This document shows positions 1 to 11,685 of a stretch of DNA of 64,000 bases, piece by piece. Location of the stretch: the NCBI GenBank assembly GCA_030686995.1, contig CM060685.1, positions 128,613,823 through 128,677,822 of the forward strand, in the 5' to 3' direction. Source of the stretch: Artemisia argyi. Taxonomy: Eukaryota; Streptophyta; Magnoliopsida; Asterales; Asteraceae. Below the pieces are notes generated by a model. It searched no databases. It was not told the origin of the DNA and saw only the letters and a list, made by a program, of their open reading frames with translations. A program made the translations under genes and the position numbers. Within the stretch, counting starts at the first letter, position 1; each line of letters opens with the position of its first letter.

Positions 1-598
1 ATTTCATTACCCTGTACTATCCCATAAAATTTCCTTTTTAATTTTTAACAATTAACGAATAGTAATCCATCATCACAGTTTAATTAACCGTTTTTACGGG
101 CATTTTTTTTCTTTGCTTTTATACTATTAACAGTTCTAAGCTTACGTATCGACACCTTATTGAAGGCGTTTATTAATTTATCGAGCTTACGAAAAATTAA
201 ACTAAACTTTAGCTATTTATTAGAGTCTTCACATAACTTTTCAGGTTATTAAATTAACTATTAACTTCTATTCATTATCACTATAATTTTTTTTAGTTTA
301 AATGACGTTTAAACACTCTGATAACCCACGACTCATTTTAAATATTAAGATAGAGTATGATGATAAGTTTAACATTATTATGAGCATTATATTTTTATGT
401 TATCCGGTTTTAAATTTCGTAACATAAGGATTTTTCATTAGCAACTACCGGGATCAAAACTACACTCTACAACACACTTATGCTCAAATTAGTCACAAAA
501 TATTTATCCACTAACACCGCTTTTGGCTAGTTGGCGTCCAAGAGGAGGGCTATGTGTACACTTGTTACACTAACATACCAAGTGTCCTCCCTTTCCTT

Positions 599-713
<115 letters not shown>

Positions 714-2210
714 TCCTAATTAACATAGAGTGCATCACCATCTAGTATTTCACTCCAAAATTATACTCTCCTCCTCTTGTTGCTACTGTCGTGAACCCAC
801 AGGACCAAGGAAACCATTGTGGTGCTATTTCCCTAGTTACATCATGCTAAGATTGAAGATCCTTTGGTACTATATTGTTCTTGGTTCCTTTCCTCTTCAA
901 GACCTTGTTTTCAAGAGTTTTAAAGGCTTCTCATCTCTCCTTCTTGTGCTTGCTGCCGTGTGCTACCACCACCACCACCACCTCGTTCCACCTCTTCTTC
1001 TCGTTATATTGTAAGTCGACACACACACAATCGACCTTGTTAATTCCTTTTATTATAAAACCGATTAATTTAGTTTTCGTGGAATTAAGATTTGAATAAA
1101 AACGTTTTTAACAAATTATCTTGTGGTTGAAATCAATTAAAAATGATGTTGTGATGTTGGTTTGTCATAAGCTTACCTTGAAACTGCTTATTTGAGAGTG
1201 TTTATTTAGATCGAGCTGATAAGCTTCGGCTTATAAGCTCATAGCTTGTAATGTGATTAAAATTTTGTATAGCTTATGTTAGCTGTGTCATTAGCTTATT
1301 TTGATATCAGTGGCTTATGTTGAAACTTGGTTCAGAAATTACTTGGTCTTTGTTTAAGCTTATTTTCAGACTTATGGCTTATTTTTGTTTTATTTACTTT
1401 CGTTTTATTTATTTTTTTTTTCTTTTTCTTTCTTTGGTTTGAATGGAAATTTCCAACACGACTCAAGGGTCCGTTTGGATTGGTTTTGGCTCATACCACC
1501 ACGACTCAAGGGTCCGTTCCAATTGGTCTCGGCTCACACCACCACGACCTAAAGGTCCGTTTGGTTTGGTTCGACTAATAGCCACAGCCCATGAAAGGGG
1601 TGTTTAGATTGCCTATATTTCTGCTTATGAGTGTTTGGAATCATTTATTATAATTATATAAGTGGTCATAATTTTATTCAGCATGAACAGTGACAATAAA
1701 ATATTTTTTACATCGTATAATTTTAAAAATATGTTAGTAAACTTAATTACCTTTCCAGGGATATAAGGAACATAAAAATCGGACTTAGAACGAGAAAGAT
1801 ATGACCAAACGAAGCTTAACGAAACTTATATATTTTTGACAGCATGTCATAAAAATTTAACTTGCTGATGTGATTCTAAAACAAGGTTTCAGACCCTTTC
1901 TACTCCGAACCGGCTTAAGCGTAAAACACGAAAGTTGTCCGAAACAACGTTTTCTGTCTACCGCGAGAAATTTGGGGTATGAAAGTGTGATATAATGGGT
2001 CAAAACTGAGAGTCAAACTACTGCAGTTTATTAAAAAGTCAAAGTACCAGCAAAAACTTGCAGGGGCATTTTGGTCATTTTACGTTGAGATTCAGGTCTC
2101 GGCTATAACTAAAACGTTTTCCGGAATGTCGTTTTATACAAAATCTCTTTTGAGTCCGAAACGTGAAAATGTGTTTTAGTGGGTCGTTTTGGCCGGGTCA
2201 GATTTAAGTA

Positions 2211-2212
<2 letters not shown>

Positions 2213-2295
<83 letters not shown>
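2213..2295. repeat. (AT)n microsatellite
   Basis: About 80 bp of AT repeats in the LARD left LTR. The right LTR has only a few units at the matching place (about 8582-8592), so this tract expanded or contracted after insertion. Confidence 0.95.
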
Positions 2296-2299
<4 letters not shown>

Positions 2300-4075
2300 C
2301 AAATAGGTCCAATGTTGACTTTTAAAAGTCAATGAGATGGCATTAAACTGGTGGGATGTTTGTTAAGAATAATAAACACGATAATATTACAAATGTAACA
2401 ATATGGATTAACTTAAGTTTTGTGATAATTTGTTTTGAATTCAAGTTACATATACGAATTGGACTAAAACTTAACCATCAACTCATTTTAACGCTTATCT
2501 GCTATTTGATTCTTACGTGTTTATTTCCTTTCATACGTGTGTTATATGTTTTATACTATGGTATGTGTATTCGAGTCTTAACCTTAAAACCACCACACGA
2601 ATGATGATACTAAACTTTTACAAACATTAATACAAATCTTCCACGAAAACTAAAACATATTATCTTTTGAGAACTCATACGCATTGATTACTATTCTTGT
2701 ACCGTATTTGTGACAAGCTCATATTCATTAGGTCATGCCGAATTCAATATCATTGTGCTCCAATTCTTGACATCACTTATGTTACTCTTTTCGGCCATAC
2801 TCTTTGGCACCGTTGTGTTACGTAAGTCACTACCTTTTGAGGTCAGTCATAGCCCCTACTTTTACTTGTTTTATAATTGTTTATAAACGTTTTGGGGGAG
2901 ATACATGCTTAAATACTGTTTTTCTACTTTTACAAGTATTCGTTAACTATCTACATATGACTGTGAGTTCCATAGCCCCCACTTCTTTTACCTGTTTTAA
3001 ATTGCTTTCGAGGGAAATACATGCCTATATAAACTTTACTAGTTTACACATTTTTATATCTAATGGGGAGATACCTGCTATAGACACGATTACAAGTGAT
3101 TTTCTGACGATATGCTATACTTGATCTCTATTTCCTAAGCTACCTATTACCAAAAGTCTCTCGATCATGCGCCTTAATCACTTTCTGGGTGAACGTAAAT
3201 AATTGTGGATAGATATATTAGAGATTGACAATCCCCATTTGGTCGCTAGAGGAAAGCCACCAAATGCACTTTGTTTGATTTCATAGGTTATTGGTAAATA
3301 CCTATCCTGAGGGCCACTCTTTCACATCATTATTATGGTTATTTTGATGTCTGTTAATCGTTGCGTGTCATGAGCTTAGGGCAATAGAAAGGTAGTACTG
3401 TAGACGTGATACAGTACTAAAATGACTGATGTTAGGGGCGTATAATGCTGTAGCCCACTGTTTTTATCAAACTACGAGATTGTGTTCACTATATAGCACG
3501 AAATTACTACTACTTTTTGGTGTTGACCCGATAAGGGCAAACCGACTACTATTTTGGTGTTGACCCGGTTAGGGCAAACCAACAGACTATTTTGCATAGA
3601 TTTGCTAAGGAAATCACTCATTTTCTGATTTTGATAATCAACGGTTTAAGCTATGAACACTATGGATTTACTCACACTTTGATTTGATAATCAACTGTTA
3701 TTATAACTATTATGGACTCACAAACTCTTTGATTTTGGAAGTCGATATTCAAAACTATAAACTCTATGAACTCACCAACCTTTGTGTTGACGCTTTTAGC
3801 ATGTGTTTATCTCAGGTCCATAATGAGCAAGGATGGCACGGAGGAGCACGGATACTTATAAAGGCTATAAATTTTTCTATCATTCGAAAACCTATTTAAT
3901 AAACTTTGGGACAAATGGAGACCTCATTTTGTAAACTCTGATATTTATAAAGTTCGAATGATAAATCTTTTAAAACGACTAAAATAATAATCGTTTTCTA
4001 CTATTAAACTGTTGAGCCATGAAGTAACACCAAATCTAAATTCCGCTGCATATTTTTAAAATTGGGGGTGTTACA

Positions 4076-4092
4076 GATTGGTATCAGAGCCT
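4076..4092 (+). other. Primer-binding site of the LARD
   Basis: GATTGGTATCAGAGCC follows the LTR terminus at once. TGGTATCAGAGC is the usual plant site complementary to the 3' end of initiator methionine tRNA. It shows that the plus strand is the sense strand of this element. Confidence 0.9.
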
Positions 4093-4430
4093 TGGTTATA
4101 GAGAAACGGGTCTGATTTAGATCCAAACTATAACTGTTTTTACAAAACAAAATATTTTATAGCCTTACGCTCTCCGTGCTTTCCATCTGCCAGACGGTTA
4201 TGTGACTTCTAGATAGTTTATGCTACACCAACACTCTAGTATATTGACATATATACTCACCAACTATTTCGAGTACTATAACAATCCTCCTTGATTATCT
4301 CACTCTCATCATTATAGATGCGTATGACATAGTCTTTTCGTACTCTTGGAAAAATCCGCGCATTAGATTACCTTGTTGATTAGTATGAGTGTCGAGTCAA
4401 AAATTCTTAAGTAGGATGATTTACAATGTA

Positions 4431-4557
4431 TTTATTTGAATGGATTGGGACGCCTTTTTATTTAAATAAAAAAATTGTAATCCGGCCAACCATAAGTTTA
4501 TACTTCGTTATTTACATCGTTTGGGACGCTTCTCTATGTAAATAACGAATTATAAAT
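4431..4557 (+). other. Twin stem-loop in the LARD interior
   Basis: Two hairpins, each with an 18-nt loop. The first pairs 4431-4441 with 4460-4470 (11 bp, one G-T wobble), loop GGATTGGGACGCCTTTTT. The second pairs 4504-4517 with 4536-4549 (14 bp perfect) and extends to 4496/4557 past one mismatch, loop CGTTTGGGACGCTTCTCT. Both loops share TTTGGGACGC or ATTGGGACGC. A homologous pair sits at 47813-47937 in another coding-free element. The position between primer-binding site and gag relic suits a leader or packaging signal; that role is inference. Confidence 0.8.
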
Positions 4558-4686
4558 AAATGGGATTATTTGTATCTGAAAGGACATGCGTATGGAATCA
4601 AGGATCAGTAAAGTTCATAAAGCACATAACTTTTATTTCATATTATTGCCACACTAGCTTTCATCTCCATATTGTCATCCACACAA

Positions 4687-4764
4687 ATGGCTAGGACCAC
4701 GCGTGGTATGCGAAGCGCTAAAACCTCAGCCAAAGACCCACGATTTTCTTCTGCATATGCCTAA
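4687..4764 (+). pseudogene. 25-residue gag N-terminal relic in the LARD
   Basis: ATG at 4687 opens a 25-codon frame beginning M-A-R-T-T-R and ending TAA at 4762-4764. The gag of the intact Tekay element (start at 39541, minus strand) begins M-A-R-T-R-R. The match covers only about six residues, but it falls at the place where gag should begin, downstream of the leader. I read it as the surviving gag start of an element that lost its coding region. Chance similarity cannot be excluded. It may still act as a short leader ORF. Confidence 0.5.
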
Positions 4765-4845
4765 TTCTAAGGCATTACGGCACAACCACATTTCTTCATT
4801 TATGTACTTACTTTTACATTTTGGCGATTTATGAAACCTTTTTAT

Positions 4846-5163
4846 GACATTGTATATGATTACAATGGTCTCATCCACTATTCAGACATTGTGAGCTGCA
4901 CAATGGTCTTATTTATTTCTCAGACATCGCGAGTTGCACGATGGTCTCTCTTAATTTTCAAGACATTGTATGTGATTACAATGGTCTCAAAACTACTTCA
5001 CAACCTCATAACATACCATTTTGAACTTATCACTAAACCCTAGTGATCTTTAATTCCTTATCAGACACTGTACGTGATACAGTGGTCTCAATTTCACCCC
5101 AAACATTGTAAGTGATGCAATGGTCTCTCGTACTTCTCCGACACTATTACTGATATAGTGATC
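4846..5163 (+). repeat. Seven-copy hairpin array in the LARD interior
   Basis: Seven units of the form GAC-A(T/C)TGT-loop-ACA(A/G)T-GGTC lie at about 4846-4870, 4885-4908, 4923-4946, 4962-4986, 5064-5087, 5102-5125 and 5140-5163. Each folds back on itself. Stem bases differ between units, but the partners change with them: CATTG/CAATG, CATCG/CGATG, CACTG/CAGTG and CACTA/TAGTG. No long reading frame is conserved across the units. Confidence 0.85.
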
Positions 5164-5757
5164 TCTGAACCTTTCACAACTTTACGTTGTTTCACCTAAA
5201 ATCCATCAAAATCTATAAATTTCTCTAATAGAAATTCAAGATATATGATTGCTAAGGGACAAACTGAGCCGTCATCTACAAAAGCTTGGAACAAATTTTG
5301 TGTTGTCACTTAAAACTTTACTTAACAAGTTTTTATTAACAAGAGCTGAAGTTCAACAACTTTCTCTATATTCATCAAGTTCTCATCCGAAACCCTCATT
5401 GTTAAAAGTTTGTAACTAGCAAGTTCTTTGTTTAACGGGTAGGTTACGCCACAGATTTTAACTTTCACGAAATAAGAAGTTGTGAACCATACTCATTCAA
5501 AAATGAATCTTTTCCCAAGTCAAGTTGACTGTGGGAATAATGATTTTCAAAAGTAAATTCGTCCCCTACGTAAATAATTATGGCTTCAAATCTTTTGAGT
5601 ATGCGTATACTCTTTCCAACATCTGGTATAGAGTGTTGCGCAACAGACAATTTCATAACAAACTATCACGTTGGAATCGTTATTCCAATAACTTCCACTC
5701 ATTTTTTATTGAATTGTTACAATAAAAAGTCTTCCGACCACAACCTTAGCCTAGAAT

Positions 5758-5790
5758 CCCGGGACGGGATTCAGTTTAACGGGTAGGTAC
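5758..5790 (+). other. Polypurine-type block before the LARD 3' LTR
   Basis: CCCGGGACGGGATTCAG...GGGTAGGTAC abuts the right LTR. A matching GGGACGGAATTCC...AGGTAGGTAA block abuts the 3' LTR of the Tekay element at 35005-35036 (minus strand). It occupies the position of the plus-strand primer and is weakly purine-rich. Confidence 0.6.
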
Positions 5791-6373
5791 TGTGATATCC
5801 CGTAAAATTTCCTTCTTAATTTTTAACATTTAACGAATAGTAATCCATCATCACAGTTTAATTAACCGTTTTTACGGGCAATTTTTTTTCTTTGCTTTTA
5901 AACTATCAACATTTCTAAGCTTACGTATTGACACCTTATTGAACGCGTTTATTAATTTATCGAGCTTACGAAATTTAAACTAAACTTTAGCTATTTATTA
6001 GAGTCTTTACGTAACTTTTCGGGTTATTAAATTAACTATTAACTTCTATTCATTATCACTATAATTTTTTTTTAGTTTAAATAACGTTTAAACACTCTGA
6101 TAACCCACGAATCATTTTAAATATTAAAATAGAGTATGATGATAAGTTTAACATTTTTATGAGCATTATATTTTTATGTTATCCAGTTTTAAATTTCGTA
6201 ACATAAGGATTTTTCATTAGCAACTACCGGGATCAAAACTACACTCTACAACACACTTATGCTCAAATTAGTCACAAAATATTTATCCACTAACACCGCT
6301 TTTGGCTAGCTGGCGTCCAAGAGGAGGGCTATGTGTACACTTGTTACACTAACATACCAAGTGTCCTCCCTTA

Positions 6374-6376
<3 letters not shown>

Positions 6377-6461
<85 letters not shown>
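6377..6461. repeat. (TA)n tract left of the foldback transposon
   Basis: Pure AT/TA dinucleotides running straight into the GGGTAAAGTTC terminus of the inserted element. Confidence 0.95.
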
Positions 6462-6466
<5 letters not shown>

Positions 6467-7191
6467 AAGTTCTAGAGAAAAGTCCACTTTAGTAGAAAAG
6501 TGAGAAAAAAAGTTATTAGGGGTTAATTTGAAATATCTCAAACTTCAGGGGTCTGTCTTGAAACATGCCCCCACCCCTCACCCCCCACCCACCCCCACCT
6601 CCCCCCCCCCCCCCCCCGCCGAAAAAAAAAAAATTCCCGCCAAAAAAAATTTCTTTTTTGGGCAAAAAAAAAAAAAAATTTTTTTTTTGGGCCAAAAATT
6701 TTCCCGCCAAAAATTATAACCCATATGCACCTTTTTTTTTTAGTGCATCTGGGTTATAAAAATTGGTGCATCATGGTTATAACTGAGATGCACCAATTTT
6801 TATACTGAGATGCACTAAAAAAAAAAGGTGCATCTGGGTTATAAAAATTGGTGCATCATAGTTATAACTGAGATGCACCAATTTTTATAACTGAGATGCA
6901 CTAAAAAAAAAGGTGCATCTGGGTTATAAATTTTTGGCCAAAAAAAAAAAAAAATTTTTTTTTGGCCCCAAAAAAAATTTTTTTTTGACGGGAAAATTTT
7001 TTTTTTCGGCGGGGGGGGGGGGGGGGGGGTAGGGGGTGGGGGCGTGGGGGGTAGGGTGCAAATTTACAAAAACTCCTTAAAGAATGAAGGAAAATACAAT
7101 TAGGTCCCTGTAGTTTGGTGTGCAAAAAAGGAGGGGTTGATTTGTACACTTTTCTCACTTTTCTACCAAAGTGGACTTTTTTCATGAACCC
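6462..7191. mobile_element. Foldback/MITE-like transposon inserted in a TA microsatellite
   Basis: The ends are inverted repeats: the left GGGTAAAGTTCTAGAGAAAA then AGTCCACTTT(A)GTAGAAAAGTGAG is matched in reverse complement at 7146-7191, with a few differences. The whole element is close to one long palindrome: C-rich tracts at 6569-6617 mirror G-rich tracts at 7008-7058, and the centre (about 6720-6935) holds two copies of a unit containing GGTGCATCTGGGTTATAA and its complement. It has no coding capacity. Insertion into TA microsatellites is described for MuTAnT Mutator-like elements and for rice Micron elements. Superfamily assignment is inference. Confidence 0.85.
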
Positions 7192-7192
7192 A

Positions 7193-7294
<102 letters not shown>

Positions 7295-10200
7295 TCCTAA
7301 TTAACATAGAGTGCATCACCATCTAGTATTTCACTCCAAAATTATGCTCTCCTCCCCTTGTTGCTGCTGTCGTGAACCCACAGGACCAAGGAGACCATTG
7401 TGGTGCTATTTCCCTAGTTACATCATGCTAAGATTGAAGATCCTTTAGTACTATATTGTTCTTGGTTCCTTTCCTCTTCAAGACCTTGTTTTCAAGAGTT
7501 TTAAAGGCTTCTCATCTCTCCATCTTGTGCTTGCTGCCGTGTGCTGCCACCACCACCACCTCGTTCCACCTCTTCTTCTCGTTATATTGTAAGTCGACAC
7601 ACACAATCGACCTTGTTAATTCCTTTTATTATAAAACCGATTAATTTAGTTTTCGTGGAATTAAGATTTGAATAAAACGTTTTTAACAAATTATCTTGTG
7701 GTTGAAATCAATTAAAAATGATGTTATGATGTTGGTTTGTCATAAATTTTTGTTTCATTTACCTTCATTTTAATTTAATTTTTTTTCTTTTTCTTTCTTT
7801 GGTTCGAATGGAAATTTCCACCACAACTCAAGGGTCCGTTTGGATTGGTTTCGGCTCATACCACCACGACTCAAGGGTTCGTTTCGATTGGTCTCGGCTC
7901 ACACCACCATGACCTAAAGGTCTGTTTGGTTTGGTTCGACTAATAGCCACAGCCCACGAAAGGTGTGTTTAGATTGCCTATTTTTCTGTTTATTATAGAG
8001 TGTTTGGAATCATTTATACTAATTATATAAGCTGTCATAATTTTATTCAGCTTGAACAGTGACCATAAAATATTTTTGACACCGTATAATCTTAAAAATA
8101 TGTTAGTACACTTACTTACCTTTCCGGGGATATAAAGAACATAAAAATCGGACTTAGAATGAGAAAGATATGACCAAACGAAGTTTAACAAAACTTATAT
8201 ATTTTTGACAGCATGTCATAAAAATTTAACTAGCTGATGTGATTCTAAAACAAGGTTTCAGACCCTTTCTAATCCGAACTGGCTCAAGCGTAAAACACGA
8301 AAGTTGTCCAAAACAACGTTTTTAGTCTACCGCGAAAAATTTGGGGTATGAAAGTGTGATATAATGGGTCAAAACTGAGAGTCAAACTACTGCAGTCTAT
8401 TAAAAAGTCAAAGTACCAGCAAAAACTTGCAGGGGCATTTTGATCATTTTACGTTGAGATTCAGGTCTCGGCTATAACTAAAAAGTTTTCCGGAATGTCG
8501 TTTTATACAAAATATCTTTTGAGTCCGAAACGTGAAAATGTGTTTTAGTGGGTCGTTTTGGCCGGGTCAGATTTAAGTAAAATATATATATGTGTAAAAG
8601 GTCAAATAGGTCCAATGTTGACTTTTAAAATTCAACGAGATGGCATACAACTGGTGGGATGTTTGTTAAGAATAATAAACACGATAATATTACAAATGTA
8701 ACAATATGGATTAACTTAAGTTTTGTGATAATTTGTTTTGAATTCAAGTTACATATACGAATTGGACTAAAACTTAACCATCAACTCATTTTAACGCTTA
8801 TCTGCTATTTGATTCTTACGTGTTTATTTCCTTTCATACGTGTGTTATATGTTTTATACTATGGTATGTGTATTCGAGTCTTAACCTTAAAACCACCACA
8901 CGAATGATGATACTAAACTTTTACAAACATTAATACAAATCTTCCACGAAAACTAAAACATATTATCTTTTGAAAACTCATACGCATTGATTACTTTTCA
9001 CGTACCGTATTTGTGACAAGCTCATATTTCTTAGGTCATGCCGAATTCAATATCATTGTGCTCCAAATCTTGACATCACTTATGTTACTCTTTTCGACCA
9101 TACTCTTTGGCACCGTTATGTTACTTACGTCACTACCTTCCAAGGTGAGTCAGTCCCTACTTTTACTTGTTTTATAATTGTTTATAAACGTTTTGGGGGA
9201 GATACATGCTTAACTACTGTTTTTCTACTTTTACAAGTATTCGTTAACTATCTAAATATGACTGTGAGTTCCATAGCCCCCGCTTCTTTTACATGTTTTA
9301 AATTGCTTTTGGGGGAAATACATGCCTATATAAACTTTACTATTTTACACATTTTTATATCTCATGGGGAGATACCTGCTATAGACATGATTACAAGTGA
9401 TTTTCCGACGATATGCTATACTTGATCTCTATTACCTAAGTTACCTATTACCAAAAGTCCCTCGATCATGCGCCCTAATCACTTGCAGGGTGAACGTAAA
9501 TAATTGTGGATAGATCTATTAGGGATTGACAATCCCTGTTTGGTCGCTAGAGGAAAGCCACCAAACGCACTTTATTTGATTTCATAGGTTATTGGTAAAT
9601 ACCTATCCTGAGGGCCACTATTTCACATCATTATTATGGGTATTTGGATGTCTGTTAATCGTTGCGTGTCATGAGCTTAGGGCAATAGAACGGTAGTACT
9701 GTAGACGTGATACAGTACCAAAATGACTGATGTTAGGGGCGTATAATGCTGTAGCCCACTGTTTTTATCAAACTATGAGATTGTGTTCACTATATAGCAC
9801 GAAATTACTACTACTTGGCAAACAAACTACTATTTTGGTGTTGACCCGGTAAGGGCAAACCGACTACTATTTTGGTGTTGACCCGGTTAGGGCAAACCAA
9901 CAGACTATTTTGCATTGATTTGCTAAGGAAATCACTCATTTTCTGATTTTGATAATCAACGGTTTAAGCTATGAACACTATAGATTTACTCACACTTTGA
10001 TTTGATAATCAACTGTTATTATAACTACTATGGACTCATAAACTCTTTTATTTTGGAAATCGATATTCAAAACTATAAACTCTATGAACTCACCAACCTT
10101 TGTGTTGACACTTTTAGCATGTGTTTATCTCAGGTCCATAATGATCAAGGATGGCACGGAGGAGCACAGATACTTATAAAGGCTATAAATTTTTCTATCA

Positions 10201-10393
10201 TTCAAAAACCTATTTAATAAACTTTGGGACAAATGGGGACCTCATTTTGTATACTCTGATATTTATAAAGTTCGAATGATAAATCTTTTAAAACGACTAA
10301 AATAATAATCGTTTTCTACTATTAAACTGTTGAGCCATGAAGTAACACCCAATCTAAATTCCGCTGCATATTTTAAAAATTGGGGGTGTTACA

Positions 10394-11513
10394 TACCCCC
10401 TTCATTGTTCGTTTCATTAGGGATTGGGAGTTCAAAGATCTTCTCGATCTTCTTGGGTACAGCTTCTTCCCTAATTTTCTCCTTAATCCTTGATATAATC
10501 TTTTCGGCCAAGCCCATGAAAATACTTCGGGTGTTTTCCATGAAGGCTTCTAATTGCTGGATTTTCCTCTCTTGGTTGTTTACAAAAGTTTGCATTATCC
10601 CTTCGAATTCCTCTTGTCGTGAACGTTCAAGAAACGTACGTTTACTAACTGCATTCACGTATCCAGTGGGATTTATTTCACCATTAGCCATAGGCACCTC
10701 GGCCTTCATCAATTTCTCAACCTGCCTTTCGATGTTCTCAAATAGCTGCTCTTGGGTTGCATTAATGCAATATAAACTCCCCTACTCCAAGAACATTGGA
10801 TCCTCCCATTCTTCTTCTTCGTATTGTGCTAAGTCTTCAACGACCTCCCAGCACTTATCAACACTGAGCTTGCTCAGTCTACCATTGGCAGCGTAATCTA
10901 TGGCCCTTCTAGTTTGATGATTGGTACCATCATAAAAGATTTGGATTTGGAGCCAAAGATCTATGCCATGATGAGGGACTTTTTGGAGTAAGTCCTTGAA
11001 ACGGGTACAAACTTCGTAAAGGGTTTCGCCTTGACGTTGTTGAAATATCAAGATGTCGTATCTTAACTTGGTGGTTCTTCCCGGTGGGAAAATTTGAGCA
11101 AGGAAACTAGAGGTGAGATCATCCTAAGAGGTGATGGATCCCGTGGGTAAACGCTCAAGCAATTGACTAGCTTGGTCACGTAGAGAGAATTGGGAGAAAT
11201 GCAATCGGGTCGTCTCTCGAGTTTCAACATCAAGGTCGATGGAATCAATGATTTTAAGAAAATCCTTTAGATGTTGGTTTGGTTCTTCAGAACGAAGTCC
11301 ATAGATTGCACATCCGATTTGCACTAAACAAATGGTGTCGGATCGCAAGGGAGACATATTGGCTCCTTGAGTGAGCTCAATGGTATTTCGATAGCTTTGG
11401 TGGCTAGGACGGGAGTATTCTCCTAAAGTGCGTGCTCTATGTGGTTCAGGTGGGTTTTGGAGGTTTGGTGGGTTTGGTTGAATGACGGGATCAAGGATAT
11501 TACCACCTTCCAT
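10394..11513 (-). pseudogene. gag: Athila-like gag (Retrotrans_gag), two in-frame stops, LARD-disrupted
   Basis: One frame from ATG at 11513 encodes a Ty3/gypsy gag core: NQHLKDFL, FSLRDQASQ, LERLPTGSITS, then FPPGRTTKLRYDI, GETLYEVCTRFKDLL and CPHHGI-like QKVPHHGIDLW. This order is typical of Athila/Tat capsid domains and matches common Asteraceae predictions from memory. The frame is broken by TAG at 11124-11126 (after GSITS, where the family has Trp) and TAG at 10782-10784, with no frameshift seen. At about residue 370 it is cut by the LARD. The distal part is Glu/Lys-rich, like a linker before the protease. No zinc knuckle, protease or RT is visible inside the window. Confidence 0.85.
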
Positions 11514-11661
11514 GATGGCGGATGGTAATGGTTATGAACAAAGAAACGAAGAAATAAGATAGACTAAAGAAAACCTAATAAAAATAAAGTAAAAATCTCA
11601 CTAGAAAGGAATCTAATGAGTAGACCTAATGAAAATAAATTTCAACCTAAACAATAACTAT

Positions 11662-11679
11662 TCCCCAGCAGTGGCGCCA
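11662..11679 (-). other. Primer-binding site, tRNA-Asp type
   Basis: The minus strand reads TGGCGCCACTGCTGGGGA six bases after the LTR end. TGGCGCC...GGGGA is the characteristic Athila/Tat primer-binding site. Confidence 0.9.
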
Positions 11680-11685
11680 AAAACT

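Noticed and set aside
6516..7185. Gly-, Pro- and Lys-rich short ORFs in the foldback transposon
   Set aside because: Translations of homopolymer runs on both strands of a palindrome.
10330..10896. 188-codon plus-strand ORF
   Set aside because: Antisense shadow of the Athila-like gag, which has clear capsid motifs on the minus strand.
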